A stretch of DNA of 64,000 nucleotides from Chromatiales bacterium (GTDB taxonomy: Bacteria > Pseudomonadota > Gammaproteobacteria > Thiohalomonadales > Thiohalomonadaceae), in assembly GCA_029879245.1 (NCBI GenBank), contig JAOUQQ010000002.1, positions 1-64,000 on the forward strand. Direction: 5' to 3'. Under the pieces are notes generated by a model. That model was not told the DNA's origin. It saw only the letters and a program-made list of their open reading frames with translations, and did not search any database. Below, piece by piece: positions 19,884-27,870 of this stretch. Numbering within the stretch: position 1 is the first letter of the stretch; every line of letters begins with the position of its first letter. Position numbers and translations under genes: made by a program.

Positions 19884-20537
19884 TTGCGTTTCAGATTTAT
19901 TATTATGATAGCTATTGCCATGCATATTGGTTCAATACAGGCAAGTTCTGACGTCGGATTCATCATACAACAGAAGAATTTCACTATCACACTTCGCCTT
20001 GGTATTGCCGATATCGGAGAGAATGATCCGAGCTATGAAAATGAAATTATTGGCGCAGACAAACTGTTCTTCTCCTTTATGCAATGGACAGTAGCTCATC
20101 GCACTGAGCTTCGCGATCGAGACAATGCTGTAACCATTTATCTCGACATGACGAACAAAGAATTTGGCATTGAATCAAGTAACGGAACATATACCGGGAA
20201 TATTGAATACACCCCAGACAAAATGGTCGTTACTATCTTAAATAAAGTCGAGTCATTACTTGGCATTCAACACAAGAACTTTAATAACATAAATGAGATC
20301 CCACTTTTTATCGTTCGTTCCAGTGAATATATCGATACCTATAGGCTCAGCGATATCTATTTCGGCTCTATACCAAGCTATATGTACAGCCACTCAGAAA
20401 ACAACTACCTTTTACTTAAATGGGAATGGGACAAAGACTCAGAGCTTGCTCGACAGATGGATGCTGCTGGTGCAACCGTTCACCAGACAGGCCTAACTCG
20501 CGAATTAAGTAAAAAACTACTGGATAAACTCGACTAA
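19884..20537 (+). CDS. Secreted protein, unknown function
   Basis: A 217-residue product with an N-terminal signal peptide (RFIIMIAIAMHIGSIQAS, cleavage near residue 21). The start is a TTG at 19884, supported by a purine-rich GGGAGTAAAGGA just upstream and by the signal peptide beginning directly there. The mature protein has mixed alpha/beta character and no recognisable motif. Its codon use is more AT-rich than that of its neighbours, suggesting later acquisition. No partner genes are obvious. Confidence 0.6.
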   Translation: MRFRFIIMIAIAMHIGSIQASSDVGFIIQQKNFTITLRLGIADIGENDPSYENEIIGADKLFFSFMQWTVAHRTELRDRDNAVTIYLDMTNKEFGIESSNGTYTGNIEYTPDKMVVTILNKVESLLGIQHKNFNNINEIPLFIVRSSEYIDTYRLSDIYFGSIPSYMYSHSENNYLLLKWEWDKDSELARQMDAAGATVHQTGLTRELSKKLLDKLD

Positions 20538-20567
20538 CCTGAGGTTCTCACCATAAACAAATTACCG

Positions 20568-20595
20568 ATTCGCGGCGAGACGCCGCTCCCACAAT
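20568..20595 (-). repeat. REP-like palindromic element
   Basis: On the minus strand the sequence reads TGTGGGAGCGGC, a short loop, then GCCGCGAA. That is the pattern of REP elements common in pseudomonads, Xanthomonas and related gammaproteobacteria. The CGGCG/CGCCG arms form a small hairpin. A partial match (GTGGGAGCGGC) also occurs near 40713. Confidence 0.5.
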
Positions 20596-20651
20596 CTAAC
20601 CAGAGCAACTGTGTGGGGCCCATCCCGGGCCGAAAGAAGCAGCAGCAGAGA

Positions 20652-20842
20652 TCATTCCCCAACCACCCCTTCCAACTCCCCCTCCCCAACCGGATAACTC
20701 ATCGCAATAAATCCGGGGAAACGCTCACGTAGTTGCTCCAGCTTTGTCTCTTCCTCCTTGTTGTAAAAAACGATCACCCCCCCTTAATATGCTGGATGCG
20801 ACAAGGATAAGCTTGAGATTGCCTGCGCAATAACGGAATCCA
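20652..20842 (-). pseudogene. Decayed 3' fragment of the receiver-like gene (copy of 21434-21802)
   Basis: About 190 bp align with the 3' half of the intact gene at 21434-21802. The first ~110 bp are almost identical (encoding the C-terminal segment with RERFPGFIAMSYPVGEGELEG), and the rest is progressively diverged with indels and an in-frame stop. The fragment ends in its own stop codon (TGA at 20652-20654), different from that of the intact copy. No 5' portion is recognisable. The sequence between 20596 and 20651 shows nothing else. Confidence 0.75.
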
Positions 20843-20942
20843 CTAAAGAAACCGCGCCCCTTTACTCTGCATACGAAATAACACAAGATCAGTCGGCCGA
20901 CCTTACAAGAACGCCAGACAAAATTAGGGAGCAGAAATTCTC

Positions 20943-21359
20943 ATGGATAAACAACCAATCAAACCTTCTAAAAGTGGCTGGAAAATTTTAGGTTATGTTT
21001 TTGTTTATTTTTTTATAATAATTGTCGGCCTCATCTCATACATAGCTCTTTCTGTAATAAACATGATGAAAGGGGAGGCTTACCAATTATCACTAGAGGC
21101 GGTTATATCTAATCCAGAGGTAGTCTTACTGGTGGGCGAAGACCCAGAGCCAGGATTTATTGTCACTGGCAGGCACTCGTATTCCTTAATCGATTCTGCT
21201 GAAAGCGTTGATTTAACCTACTCAATTACGGGATCTAAATCTGAAGCCGAGGTGTACGTTCATGCCACCAGTATGGCGGAACAGTTGGCGCTACAGGAAA
21301 TTACAGTGGTGGATAATAAAACCGGAGAAAAGATCGTAATAAAAACACAAACAGAATAG
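20943..21359 (+). CDS. Coa1-family-like membrane protein
   Basis: The 138-residue protein has one N-terminal TM (about 14-37) after a basic cytoplasmic stub, then a periplasmic domain. That domain has the layout of the cytochrome oxidase assembly factor Coa1/Tim21-type domain: an AYQLSLEAVISNPEV helix, a beta region, and SITGSKSEAEVYVHATSMAEQLALQEITV near the end. Bacterial members are widely annotated by this similarity only, and no oxidase gene is nearby. The segment is AT-rich relative to neighbours. A palindromic repeat begins 4 bp after the stop. Confidence 0.55.
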   Translation: MDKQPIKPSKSGWKILGYVFVYFFIIIVGLISYIALSVINMMKGEAYQLSLEAVISNPEVVLLVGEDPEPGFIVTGRHSYSLIDSAESVDLTYSITGSKSEAEVYVHATSMAEQLALQEITVVDNKTGEKIVIKTQTE

Positions 21360-21363
21360 CCCA

Positions 21364-21436
21364 TAGGGTGGGTAGAGCAGAGCGAAACCCACCATTCACT
21401 ACAACCCGGTGGGTTACGCTGCGCTAACCCACCCTA
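21364..21436. repeat. Palindromic dispersed repeat, copy A
   Basis: A ~73-bp imperfect palindrome begins TAGGGTGGGTAGAGC and ends with the complementary TAACCCACCCTA; the arms are about 30 bp with a short centre. Two closely related copies lie at 59671-59747 and 60226-60302. Its right end overlaps the minus-strand gene ending at 21434, and the last three bases supply that gene's stop codon. Confidence 0.85.
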
Positions 21437-21802
21437 CCCCCCAATCACCCCCTCCAACTCCCCCTCCCCAACCGGATAACTCATCGCAATAAATCCGGGG
21501 AAACGCTCACGTAGTTGCTCCAGTTTTACCTCTTCCTCTTTGTTGTAGAAGACGACAACCTTCACCCCCGGGATGTGCTGGGTGACGGCGAGGATGGTCT
21601 CGAGGTTGCTGGTGCGATCACGGAACTCAAACTGAAAATTGAACTCGGCGACGACGACGGCTGGCTGCGCCTTTTTCAGGGTGGTGATCGCCTTGCGCCC
21701 GGAGGTGATGGTCTCTACCCGGTAGCCGAGGCGTTGATAGAGGGGCGTGAAGTCGGGGTAGCCGCCCAGTTCCACCACACTCATCAGCAGCGGCTGACTC
21801 AC
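21434..21802 (-). CDS. Response-regulator-like protein without clear phospho-site
   Basis: The 122-residue product has the size and beta/alpha alternation of a CheY-like receiver (SVVELGGYPDF, a variable helix, AVVVAEFNF, VKVVVFYN, then a C-terminal helix). The acidic pocket is missing from the first strand, and the position corresponding to the phospho-Asp reads AEFNF. It is thus a degenerate receiver fold at best. It starts inside the stop of the upstream gene (ATGA overlap at 21799-21802). A decayed copy of its 3' half lies at 20652-20842. The final residues Gly-Gly and the TAG stop come from the junction with a palindromic repeat. Confidence 0.6.
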   Translation of the reverse strand: MSQPLLMSVVELGGYPDFTPLYQRLGYRVETITSGRKAITTLKKAQPAVVVAEFNFQFEFRDRTSNLETILAVTQHIPGVKVVVFYNKEEEVKLEQLRERFPGFIAMSYPVGEGELEGVIGG

Positions 21803-22140
21803 AGTGAACCACCGACGGGGTGCATGGCAAACTCGGTCTCTTCCATCTCACCCCCGGTGTTGATATTGACCCCCGCGACACCGGGCATGCGGCTGAGGAT
21901 ATAGGCGGCCATCAACTGCATCATGGTCTGGTTGCCTGCCTCTTCGGCGCTCATCAGTTTGTCGGCGGCGATCTGGCAGCGCTGTCTCGGGTTGGGGCTT
22001 TCGATCCACTGTCGCCCCATCTGCCATCCCTGGTCCATGTCGGCATCCATTTTTGCAAAGAACTCTTCGGCCTCCACCATCATGCCGGGGGGGGTATCAA
22101 CCGCGATCTGTCGCTCATCGATAAATACTGTCAGTAACAA
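21799..22140 (-). CDS. Uncharacterised 113-residue protein
   Basis: The start is a TTG at 22140 with GAGGAGAG upstream on the minus strand; a longer frame from 22209 lacks such a site. The protein is acidic and helical (DERQIAVDTPPGM, EEFFAKMDADMDQGW, QRCQIAADKLMSAEE, MMQLMAAYILSRMPG), with a Met-rich middle and the C-terminus VNINTGGEMEETEF. No signal or TM is visible. It overlaps the following receiver-like gene by 4 bp, so the two are translationally coupled and probably act together. Family not recognised. Confidence 0.6.
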   Translation of the reverse strand: MLLTVFIDERQIAVDTPPGMMVEAEEFFAKMDADMDQGWQMGRQWIESPNPRQRCQIAADKLMSAEEAGNQTMMQLMAAYILSRMPGVAGVNINTGGEMEETEFAMHPVGGSL

Positions 22141-22362
22141 AATTCTCTCTCCTCGGCTTATCGTAATGCCGAATAATAAGGGGTTTGTGACGCGAACCCA
22201 ACGCAACACCCTGAATTTTCACAAAAAACTATATCAGTCTCGCCTGATACGCTAGAATAGTAGCGGACTTTACCGTGGCGCAGGGCTTTTGTCCGCCTCT
22301 TCGTTCCGCGCCACACGACCCCGACCTATGACGGAAATAAACGATATAAAGGTGACTGACTG

Positions 22363-22836
22363 ATGAAATTTCCTCCCTTTTCACGCGTACTAAAAGCGCT
22401 GGTAGTTGCGATCGTGCTGGCCGTTGCCGGCTATTTTCTCTACCCCACACTCGGTTTGATTGAGAGCTCTGCACAGCATCTGGCCCTCACTCTCGCCGTG
22501 GGTGCCCTGCTCGGTGGCATCCTCTCCGCCATTGAGTTTTCTGGTGCCACCGCCAAAACCGACTCCGGCGAGAAGAAGACTATCTTCGTAGGTAATCTCG
22601 CCTTCAAGGCCTCCCCCGACGAGCTGACCCGCCTGTTTGCCAAGTACGGCAATGTGCAATCGGTACGCATCATGAAGGACCGCGCCACCCGCCGCCCCCG
22701 CGGTTTTGCCTTTGTCGAGATGGATGCCCACGGCGCCGCCAGGGCGATCAAGAAGCTCGATGGCATGGAGTTTCTGGGACGCAACCTGCGCGTTAATGAG
22801 GGTGCCGATCGCAAGGAGCACAACGAGGCCGCCTGA
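22363..22836 (+). CDS. RRM-type RNA-binding protein with N-terminal membrane anchor
   Basis: The 157-residue protein has two hydrophobic segments (about 10-30 and 38-58) followed by one RNA-recognition motif (72-148) with RNP2 IFVGNL (74-79) and RNP1 RPRGFAFV (111-118) both intact. The tail is short and charged. Most bacterial RRM proteins (Rbp type) are small and soluble; a membrane tether suggests binding RNA at the inner membrane. A ribosome-binding AAAGGTGA precedes the ATG. A strong hairpin follows the stop. Confidence 0.88.
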   Translation: MKFPPFSRVLKALVVAIVLAVAGYFLYPTLGLIESSAQHLALTLAVGALLGGILSAIEFSGATAKTDSGEKKTIFVGNLAFKASPDELTRLFAKYGNVQSVRIMKDRATRRPRGFAFVEMDAHGAARAIKKLDGMEFLGRNLRVNEGADRKEHNEAA

Positions 22837-22848
22837 ACCCACCTCATC

Positions 22849-22871
22849 CCCGGCGGCGCCCTGCCGCCGGG
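22849..22871 (+). terminator. Strong GC hairpin after the RRM gene
   Basis: A perfect 9-bp stem (CCCGGCGGC at 22849-22857 with GCCGCCGGG at 22863-22871) and a 5-nt loop lie between the RRM and DUF3549 genes. No T-run follows, so it may be a Rho-assisted terminator or a processing or stability hairpin. Confidence 0.45.
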
Positions 22872-22893
22872 ATATCCATTCTGAGCCGTAACG

Positions 22894-23943
22894 ATGCAAC
22901 TCCCCAAAAGTCTTAGCGAATTTTTTACCCAGAGCCATACCCGCTACCGGGTGTTTGACCTGGGTCGAGGTCTGCGCAAACTCGACAGCGAGACCTTCCG
23001 CCAGTTCGAGGATAGTGAGCTACCCTATCCCTATCCGCTGCAACAGCAGGCGTGGCTGGGGATCCTCGGCTGGAACAGCGAAGAGAAGGCTGAGCAGTTT
23101 ATCTGGTTCCTCAAATTTCCGTTGGATGAAACTGGCAAACTGGTCCCCACCGCCCGCGACAGCTTCCTGCACGGTCTGCTGGAGACCCTCGGCAGCAACA
23201 TCCAGGCGGCCCGCGAGGGGGGCGAGTTTAACGATGCGATGAGGGAGAGCCCCTTCGGCTTCAAACCCAAAGAGAGCATGATGGCAGGCTTTCACGCCAG
23301 GGCATTAAAGGCACTAAGCCAGCCCGCCAGCCGCTACTACGACCATGCCCGCGACTATCTGGACGGCAAGCCCGGCTACGACCAATGGGCCTTCGTCGGT
23401 CTACAGGGCTTTGCCGATGTGGCGGCCCGCCTCGATAGTGACAACAACGAGACGCGGGTACTCAAGGCACTGCCGCAACTGCCAGCCCCCGCCCTTAGCG
23501 CCCTGTGCGGTTTTCTGGAGAACGAGTCACTCTCCACCGCCCTCAGTGAGGCGATGCTGACTCGTCTGCAACAGGAGCTAAGCGCCGGGGAGGCCGATCT
23601 GAATGTGATCACCGCCCTGCTGCGCGCCTTTGCCCTGTCAGGGCCCGGGCTGGCCGCACAGGCGGTTGAGGCGGCCCTGACAAGCCCCCTTGGCACCAAT
23701 ATCCACCTGCTGGCGGCCATCGCCGCGCGCAACTGGGAGCTATTGAAGGATGAGGCAATGGCCGCTCGCTTCATCGAGGCACTGGCTGGCAACACCCTGG
23801 GGCACGATGCCTTTGCTCAGGTGATGGGCGATCTCTTGGCCATCCCGGGAATGCGTGCTGTACTACTTGCCCAACTGCGCTCCCCTGATCGCAGCGAGGC
23901 ACTCAGCGCCGCGGTGGGGCACATGTTCGGGCAGAACTTCTGA
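22894..23943 (+). CDS. DUF3549-family protein
   Basis: The 349-residue soluble protein begins with a short region rich in aromatic and charged residues (LSEFFTQSHTRYRVFDLGR, then YPYPLQQQAWLGILGW) typical of DUF3549. It continues as Ala/Leu-rich helical repeats (ALPQLPAPALSALCGFLENE, ALTSPLGTNIHLLAAIAAR). The helical C-terminal part resembles HEAT-like stacking. The role of this gammaproteobacterial family is unknown. The truC gene follows after 17 bp, so the two are likely co-transcribed. Confidence 0.8.
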   Translation: MQLPKSLSEFFTQSHTRYRVFDLGRGLRKLDSETFRQFEDSELPYPYPLQQQAWLGILGWNSEEKAEQFIWFLKFPLDETGKLVPTARDSFLHGLLETLGSNIQAAREGGEFNDAMRESPFGFKPKESMMAGFHARALKALSQPASRYYDHARDYLDGKPGYDQWAFVGLQGFADVAARLDSDNNETRVLKALPQLPAPALSALCGFLENESLSTALSEAMLTRLQQELSAGEADLNVITALLRAFALSGPGLAAQAVEAALTSPLGTNIHLLAAIAARNWELLKDEAMAARFIEALAGNTLGHDAFAQVMGDLLAIPGMRAVLLAQLRSPDRSEALSAAVGHMFGQNF

Positions 23944-23960
23944 GCCCTGACAGCCCCGCC

Positions 23961-24665
23961 GTGGATGCACCCCTGCGGATCCTCTATCGCGACGAGCGCC
24001 TCATCGCCGTCGACAAACCCGCCGGCATGCTGGTACACCGCAGCTGGATCGCCTCGCAGGAGGAGGTGTTCCTGCTGCAGACCCTGCGCGATCAGATCGG
24101 CCAGCGGGTCTATCCGATTCACCGCCTCGATCGCCCCACCTCCGGGGTGATCCTCTTCGCCCTCTCCAGCGAGGCGGCACGCGAGATGTGCGGGGTATTT
24201 GAGGCGCGCAAGGTTACCAAGGAGTACCTGGCGATCGTCCGCGGCTTTACCGATGAGCGGGGTCATATCGACTATGCGCTACAGGAGGAGCCCGACAAAC
24301 CGGCACAACAGGCGGTGACCGACTATGAACGGCTCGCCACGGTGGAGCTACCGATCCCCATCGGTCGATATCAGAGCGCGCGCTACTCGCTGGTTCGCGT
24401 GATCCCGCTAACGGGGCGAATGCGCCAGATCCGCAAACACTTCCATCACATCTTCCACCCGCTGATCGGTGATACCAGCCACGGCGAGGGGCGGCACAAC
24501 CGGCTGTTCCGTGATCGCTTCGACTGCCACCGCCTGCTGTTGCACGCCCATCGACTCACCCTGCAACTACCCGAGCAGAGTCTCCCTCTCACCATTGAGG
24601 CACCACTGCCCGATGAGTTTGAGCGTCTTTTCGAGCAGTTCAACTGGCAACATTGTGCAGTGTGA
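23961..24665 (+). CDS. truC: tRNA pseudouridine synthase TruC (RluA family)
   Basis: The 234-residue protein has the RluA-family core: VDKPAGMLVH, the catalytic Asp in HRLDRPTSG, and the RMRQIRKHF motif near the middle. Its length and lack of an S4 domain fit TruC, which modifies U65 of tRNA, better than RluA/C/D. The start is a GTG at 23961, as no upstream ATG is available before the preceding gene's stop. Assignment to TruC rather than another RluA relative is likely but not certain. Confidence 0.85.
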   Translation: MDAPLRILYRDERLIAVDKPAGMLVHRSWIASQEEVFLLQTLRDQIGQRVYPIHRLDRPTSGVILFALSSEAAREMCGVFEARKVTKEYLAIVRGFTDERGHIDYALQEEPDKPAQQAVTDYERLATVELPIPIGRYQSARYSLVRVIPLTGRMRQIRKHFHHIFHPLIGDTSHGEGRHNRLFRDRFDCHRLLLHAHRLTLQLPEQSLPLTIEAPLPDEFERLFEQFNWQHCAV

Positions 24666-24726
24666 GCGCTGATTTTCGTGCTAATTTTACAGGGGACGAT
24701 AGCAATAGACCGAAGGGCCAACCGTA

Positions 24727-25488
24727 ATGATTGAAGATCTCAAAGGCGATGAGTCGTGGCGCATGTTCCGCATCATCAGCGAGTTTACCGAGGGCTTTGA
24801 GGAGCTCTCCGACATCGGCTTTGCCGTCACCATCTTCGGCTCTGCCCGCACCAGACCCGACAACCCCTACTACCAACAGGCCGAGCAGATCGCCAAACGC
24901 CTGGCCGAGGAGGGCTTCGCCATCATCTCCGGCGGCGGCCCCGGCATTATGGAGGCGGCCAACAAGGGGGCGGCAGAGCAGGGGGCAACCTCGGTGGGAC
25001 TGAATATTGAACTCCCCTTCGAACAGCGCCCCAACCCCTACCAGAATCTGTCACTGGAGTTTCGCTACTTCTTTGCCCGCAAGGTAATGTTTGTAAAGCA
25101 CTCGATGGGCTATGTCTGTATGCCCGGTGGTTTCGGCACCATGGATGAGTTCTTCGAGGCGCTCACCCTGATCCAGACCAACAAGATCTACCCGATGCCA
25201 CTGGTACTGGTCGGGAGTAAATTCTGGCAGGGGCTGCTCGACTGGGCGCGCGAGATTATGCTGGCGGAGGGAACTATTTCGCAGAGTGATTTCGACTACA
25301 TCACCCTCACCGATGATGTCGAAGAGGTGGTAAGGATCATGACCGACCACCGCCAGTGGAAGGGCGATCAGATCCATCAGGCCAAACTGCAACACCTGCG
25401 CAAACACTTCGGCAGTGAGGTGAAAGAGGAGTGGCTGGAGTGCCTGGAAAAACTGTGCGATCCTGACAGTCCCTTTCTGCACAAATAG
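24727..25488 (+). CDS. LOG-family (TIGR00730-type) nucleotide phosphoribohydrolase
   Basis: The 253-residue protein has the Rossmann-like lysine-decarboxylase/LOG fold: TIFGSARTRPD, SGGGPGIMEAANKGA and the signature PGGFGTMDEFFE. LOG enzymes cleave ribose-5-phosphate from nucleoside monophosphates (cytokinin precursors in plants; the bacterial PpnN group acts on ordinary nucleotides). The N-terminal extension of ~35 residues is short compared with PpnN. yjdF-like follows after 8 bp. Confidence 0.88.
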   Translation: MIEDLKGDESWRMFRIISEFTEGFEELSDIGFAVTIFGSARTRPDNPYYQQAEQIAKRLAEEGFAIISGGGPGIMEAANKGAAEQGATSVGLNIELPFEQRPNPYQNLSLEFRYFFARKVMFVKHSMGYVCMPGGFGTMDEFFEALTLIQTNKIYPMPLVLVGSKFWQGLLDWAREIMLAEGTISQSDFDYITLTDDVEEVVRIMTDHRQWKGDQIHQAKLQHLRKHFGSEVKEEWLECLEKLCDPDSPFLHK

Positions 25489-25496
25489 GACGCGCC

Positions 25497-26129
25497 ATGG
25501 AGGAGATCACACCCGATTTTCGCCACAACCGACCGTTACAGCTAATGGTCGGCTGGATCGGTCTCTATATGGTGATCACCGCGATCGACCCTCACTATTT
25601 TCGCGACTGGCTACTGGAGAATCTGCTGGTCTTCATCTATGGCGCACTGCTCATTGCCACCTACAGGCGCTTCGCCTTTTCCAATCTGAGTTATGGCCTC
25701 TTTACCCTCTTTCTCACCCTGCATATGACTGGTGCCCACTACACCTATGCCGAGACCCCCATCGGCTTCTGGATGCAGGAGTGGTTCGGCTTCGAGCGTA
25801 ACCACTACGACCGGGTAGTCCATTTCTGTTACGGCCTGCTCTGTGGTTTCCCCTTTTACGAAATACTGCGCCGACGCGCCGGGGCAGGTCCACAGTGGGC
25901 GGCCTTTCTCACCATCAACTTGGTACTCGCCTTTAGTGGCTTTTTTGAAATGGCCGAGGCGATGACCGCCGCCGTGGTCGAACCGGAACTGGGCGACGCC
26001 TATCTGGGACTGCAGGGTGATATCTGGGATGCACAGAAGGATATGGGACTCGCCACCCTCGGTGCGATTATTGCCATGGTCATCACCCTGACCTGGCGCT
26101 GCAAAAAAGCCCTTGACCCAAGGGTTTGA
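25497..26129 (+). CDS. YjdF-like (DUF2238) inner-membrane protein
   Basis: The 210-residue protein has about six TM segments and the conserved family stretch HMTGAHYTYAETPIGFW, followed by NHYDRVVHFCYGLL and a QGDIWDAQKDMGLATLGA segment with acidic residues typical of DUF2238. The function is unknown; the conserved His/Asp/Glu residues suggest a membrane enzyme or metal site. It ends 41 bp before the tRNA gene. Confidence 0.85.
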   Translation: MEEITPDFRHNRPLQLMVGWIGLYMVITAIDPHYFRDWLLENLLVFIYGALLIATYRRFAFSNLSYGLFTLFLTLHMTGAHYTYAETPIGFWMQEWFGFERNHYDRVVHFCYGLLCGFPFYEILRRRAGAGPQWAAFLTINLVLAFSGFFEMAEAMTAAVVEPELGDAYLGLQGDIWDAQKDMGLATLGAIIAMVITLTWRCKKALDPRV

Positions 26130-26170
26130 GCCGCTACAATAGCGCGCTCTCGGCCCTGGCCGGGAACCGC

Positions 26171-26247
26171 GGAGCGGTAGTTCAGTTGGTTAGAATACCG
26201 GCCTGTCACGCCGGGGGTCGCGGGTTCGAGCCCCGTCCGCTCCGCCA
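26171..26247 (+). tRNA. tRNA-Asp (anticodon GTC)
   Basis: A 77-nt cloverleaf is visible: acceptor stem GGAGCGG/CCGCTCC, D-loop with AGTTGGTTAGA, anticodon loop CTGTCAC (GTC at 26205-26207), T-loop GGTTCGAGCCC, and an encoded CCA. All standard features are present. Confidence 0.97.
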
Positions 26248-26252
26248 TCTTC

Positions 26253-26287
26253 AAGGCCCACCTCACTGGTGGGCCTTCTCTTTTTAG
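26253..26287 (+). terminator. Rho-independent terminator after tRNA-Asp
   Basis: A perfect 10-bp stem AAGGCCCACC / GGTGGGCCTT with loop TCACT is followed by CTCTTTTT, 5 bp after the tRNA. It also lies 13 bp beyond the minus-strand gene ending at 26300. Confidence 0.9.
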
Positions 26288-26299
26288 GCAAAGATCACG

Positions 26300-27127
26300 T
26301 CACTCAGCACCAAGCCGGATACGCCAGGGGTTATTTCTCGCACTCTCTATCACCGCCTTCTGGCCATCGCTCAACTTCGGCTTAGCGCACCGATACATCG
26401 ACATAAGATTCCGCACCGGTGGCCGAAACTCAATACCATTGACCTGTACAGCTCCGCCGCAACGCGACTGTTCCTGAATGCAGTGCACGCCTGGGTCAGC
26501 TGGTGTATCAGCCACATCGTCCCAGTTGGCCGCAGTGAGTCCGGCAGTGTCCCCATCGGCGTTCTCTAACCGCACCGCCTCACAGGCAATACCACTGGAG
26601 GTATGAGCCAAGCCAAAATAGTGCCCCAGACTATGTGCCAACAGATCTCCGTCCGGGCAACACTTACTCTCACAACGACCATTCTCACCTGAATCAGCCT
26701 TACGACAGCTATTCACCCATGATGGCATACTGATGTAGTTGGTCTGTCCCGGACCCCAGCTCCACGCAGTTTGACCATGACTACGAAAGAAGACTGGGAC
26801 ATGCGTCGCTGGTTGCAGCGATACCAGATAGTTACCAATGATGTTGTAGTACTCCCACGCACGATTATCGTTGTCCGCAGGTATCGAGTTTAATAACGTC
26901 GATTTAACCGTGATAAAGTCTCTCTCCTCATCAAAGGTGAATTCATACCCCGTCCCACTCCAACTTGAATTGGCGTACCGCACCCAATCACTCACCTCCT
27001 GCTTGCTGATTGTTGCGCGGTTTCTGCCATCATCATCAGATAACTGTACAGCGATAATCGGTACTTTTGTCGAGCAGCCTACCAGTATCAGTAACGATAC
27101 ACCTAATATTCCGTTTATCTTTTTCAT
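26300..27127 (-). CDS. Metzincin-like lipoprotein with degenerate active site
   Basis: A ~275-residue lipoprotein (lipobox LVGC, Cys near residue 18) starting at 27127, where an AGGAGCAGG ribosome site precedes the ATG. It contains HSLGHYFGLAH, exactly the HExxHxxGxxH zinc-binding pattern of metzincins except that the catalytic Glu is Ser, and a possible Met-turn (RNLMSMYRC) ~85 residues later, as in pappalysin-like peptidases. Many Cys pairs suggest disulfides and export. It may bind zinc without cleaving, or be a decayed protease. It is the last gene of the 35.4-26.3 kb operon. Confidence 0.75.
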   Translation of the reverse strand: MKKINGILGVSLLILVGCSTKVPIIAVQLSDDDGRNRATISKQEVSDWVRYANSSWSGTGYEFTFDEERDFITVKSTLLNSIPADNDNRAWEYYNIIGNYLVSLQPATHVPVFFRSHGQTAWSWGPGQTNYISMPSWVNSCRKADSGENGRCESKCCPDGDLLAHSLGHYFGLAHTSSGIACEAVRLENADGDTAGLTAANWDDVADTPADPGVHCIQEQSRCGGAVQVNGIEFRPPVRNLMSMYRCAKPKLSDGQKAVIESARNNPWRIRLGAE

Positions 27128-27170
27128 ACCTGCTCCTGATTTGGTATACAACCAGCTAATACAACAGTTG

Positions 27171-27851
27171 CTAATCTGTGTTCATGTCATATATGACATG
27201 GATCTGTCCATCCTTCGCATCAATGACGGATGAAAACCGATTCAGCGTACCGTCCTCATTTCTGATTGAATACTCGGCCAGATAACCGGCGACAGTCTGT
27301 TGCGCAACAATTACAGGGGTTTCGTGAATAATAAAATTCACCGCACGGCCATATCGCTGTTTTACGAATTCTCGAAATTTGTCATGCATCTCGGCCCACT
27401 GCCGCCCATCACGTGTCGGAGGTTCGGGCAGCATCGCAGGGTCTCGCAGCTCGGCCCGGACGCCGCGTAACTCTCCACTGTCAGCATCAAAACTCCCGTA
27501 CTGAACTCCGTCAATAATACGAGCCCCCATGTGCTGTTGATGCAACACGACAACAATATGCCGCTGACCGTTAGGCAGTGTTATTCCACTTTCTCCCCAA
27601 CTCTTAAATTCCAGTGCCTCCTCCGCTATCGCCTTTCCACCCAACTTGCCACGTTTCTGTTTCATGGTATCTGCAAGCACTCTAGCCCTGGCCTCAGGGT
27701 TCAAAGCCTTCTCCATGGCAATATTGCCCTCATCCATAATGGTCATCTGGTGTTGTGAATCCACCACATCAACTGGTACCGAAGAACAACCGGCCAGCAG
27801 CAGAGACAAACAGAGCAACACAATACCACTATGAATTTTTATAGTTACCAT
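27171..27851 (-). CDS. Lipoprotein, unknown function
   Basis: The ~226-residue product begins at 27851 (AAGGAAAGAG upstream) with a signal and lipobox LLLAGC. An upstream in-frame start would add 23 non-signal residues and was not used. The mature part is alpha/beta, with PNGQRHIVVVLHQQHMGAR in the centre and a C-terminal YSIRNEDGTLNRFSSV stretch. No family recognised. The start lies 19 bp beyond the stop of the 1387-residue gene and 43 bp precede the next gene, so it belongs to the operon. Confidence 0.7.
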   Translation of the reverse strand: MVTIKIHSGIVLLCLSLLLAGCSSVPVDVVDSQHQMTIMDEGNIAMEKALNPEARARVLADTMKQKRGKLGGKAIAEEALEFKSWGESGITLPNGQRHIVVVLHQQHMGARIIDGVQYGSFDADSGELRGVRAELRDPAMLPEPPTRDGRQWAEMHDKFREFVKQRYGRAVNFIIHETPVIVAQQTVAGYLAEYSIRNEDGTLNRFSSVIDAKDGQIHVIYDMNTD

Positions 27852-27870
27852 ATCTACTCTTTCCTTATAT

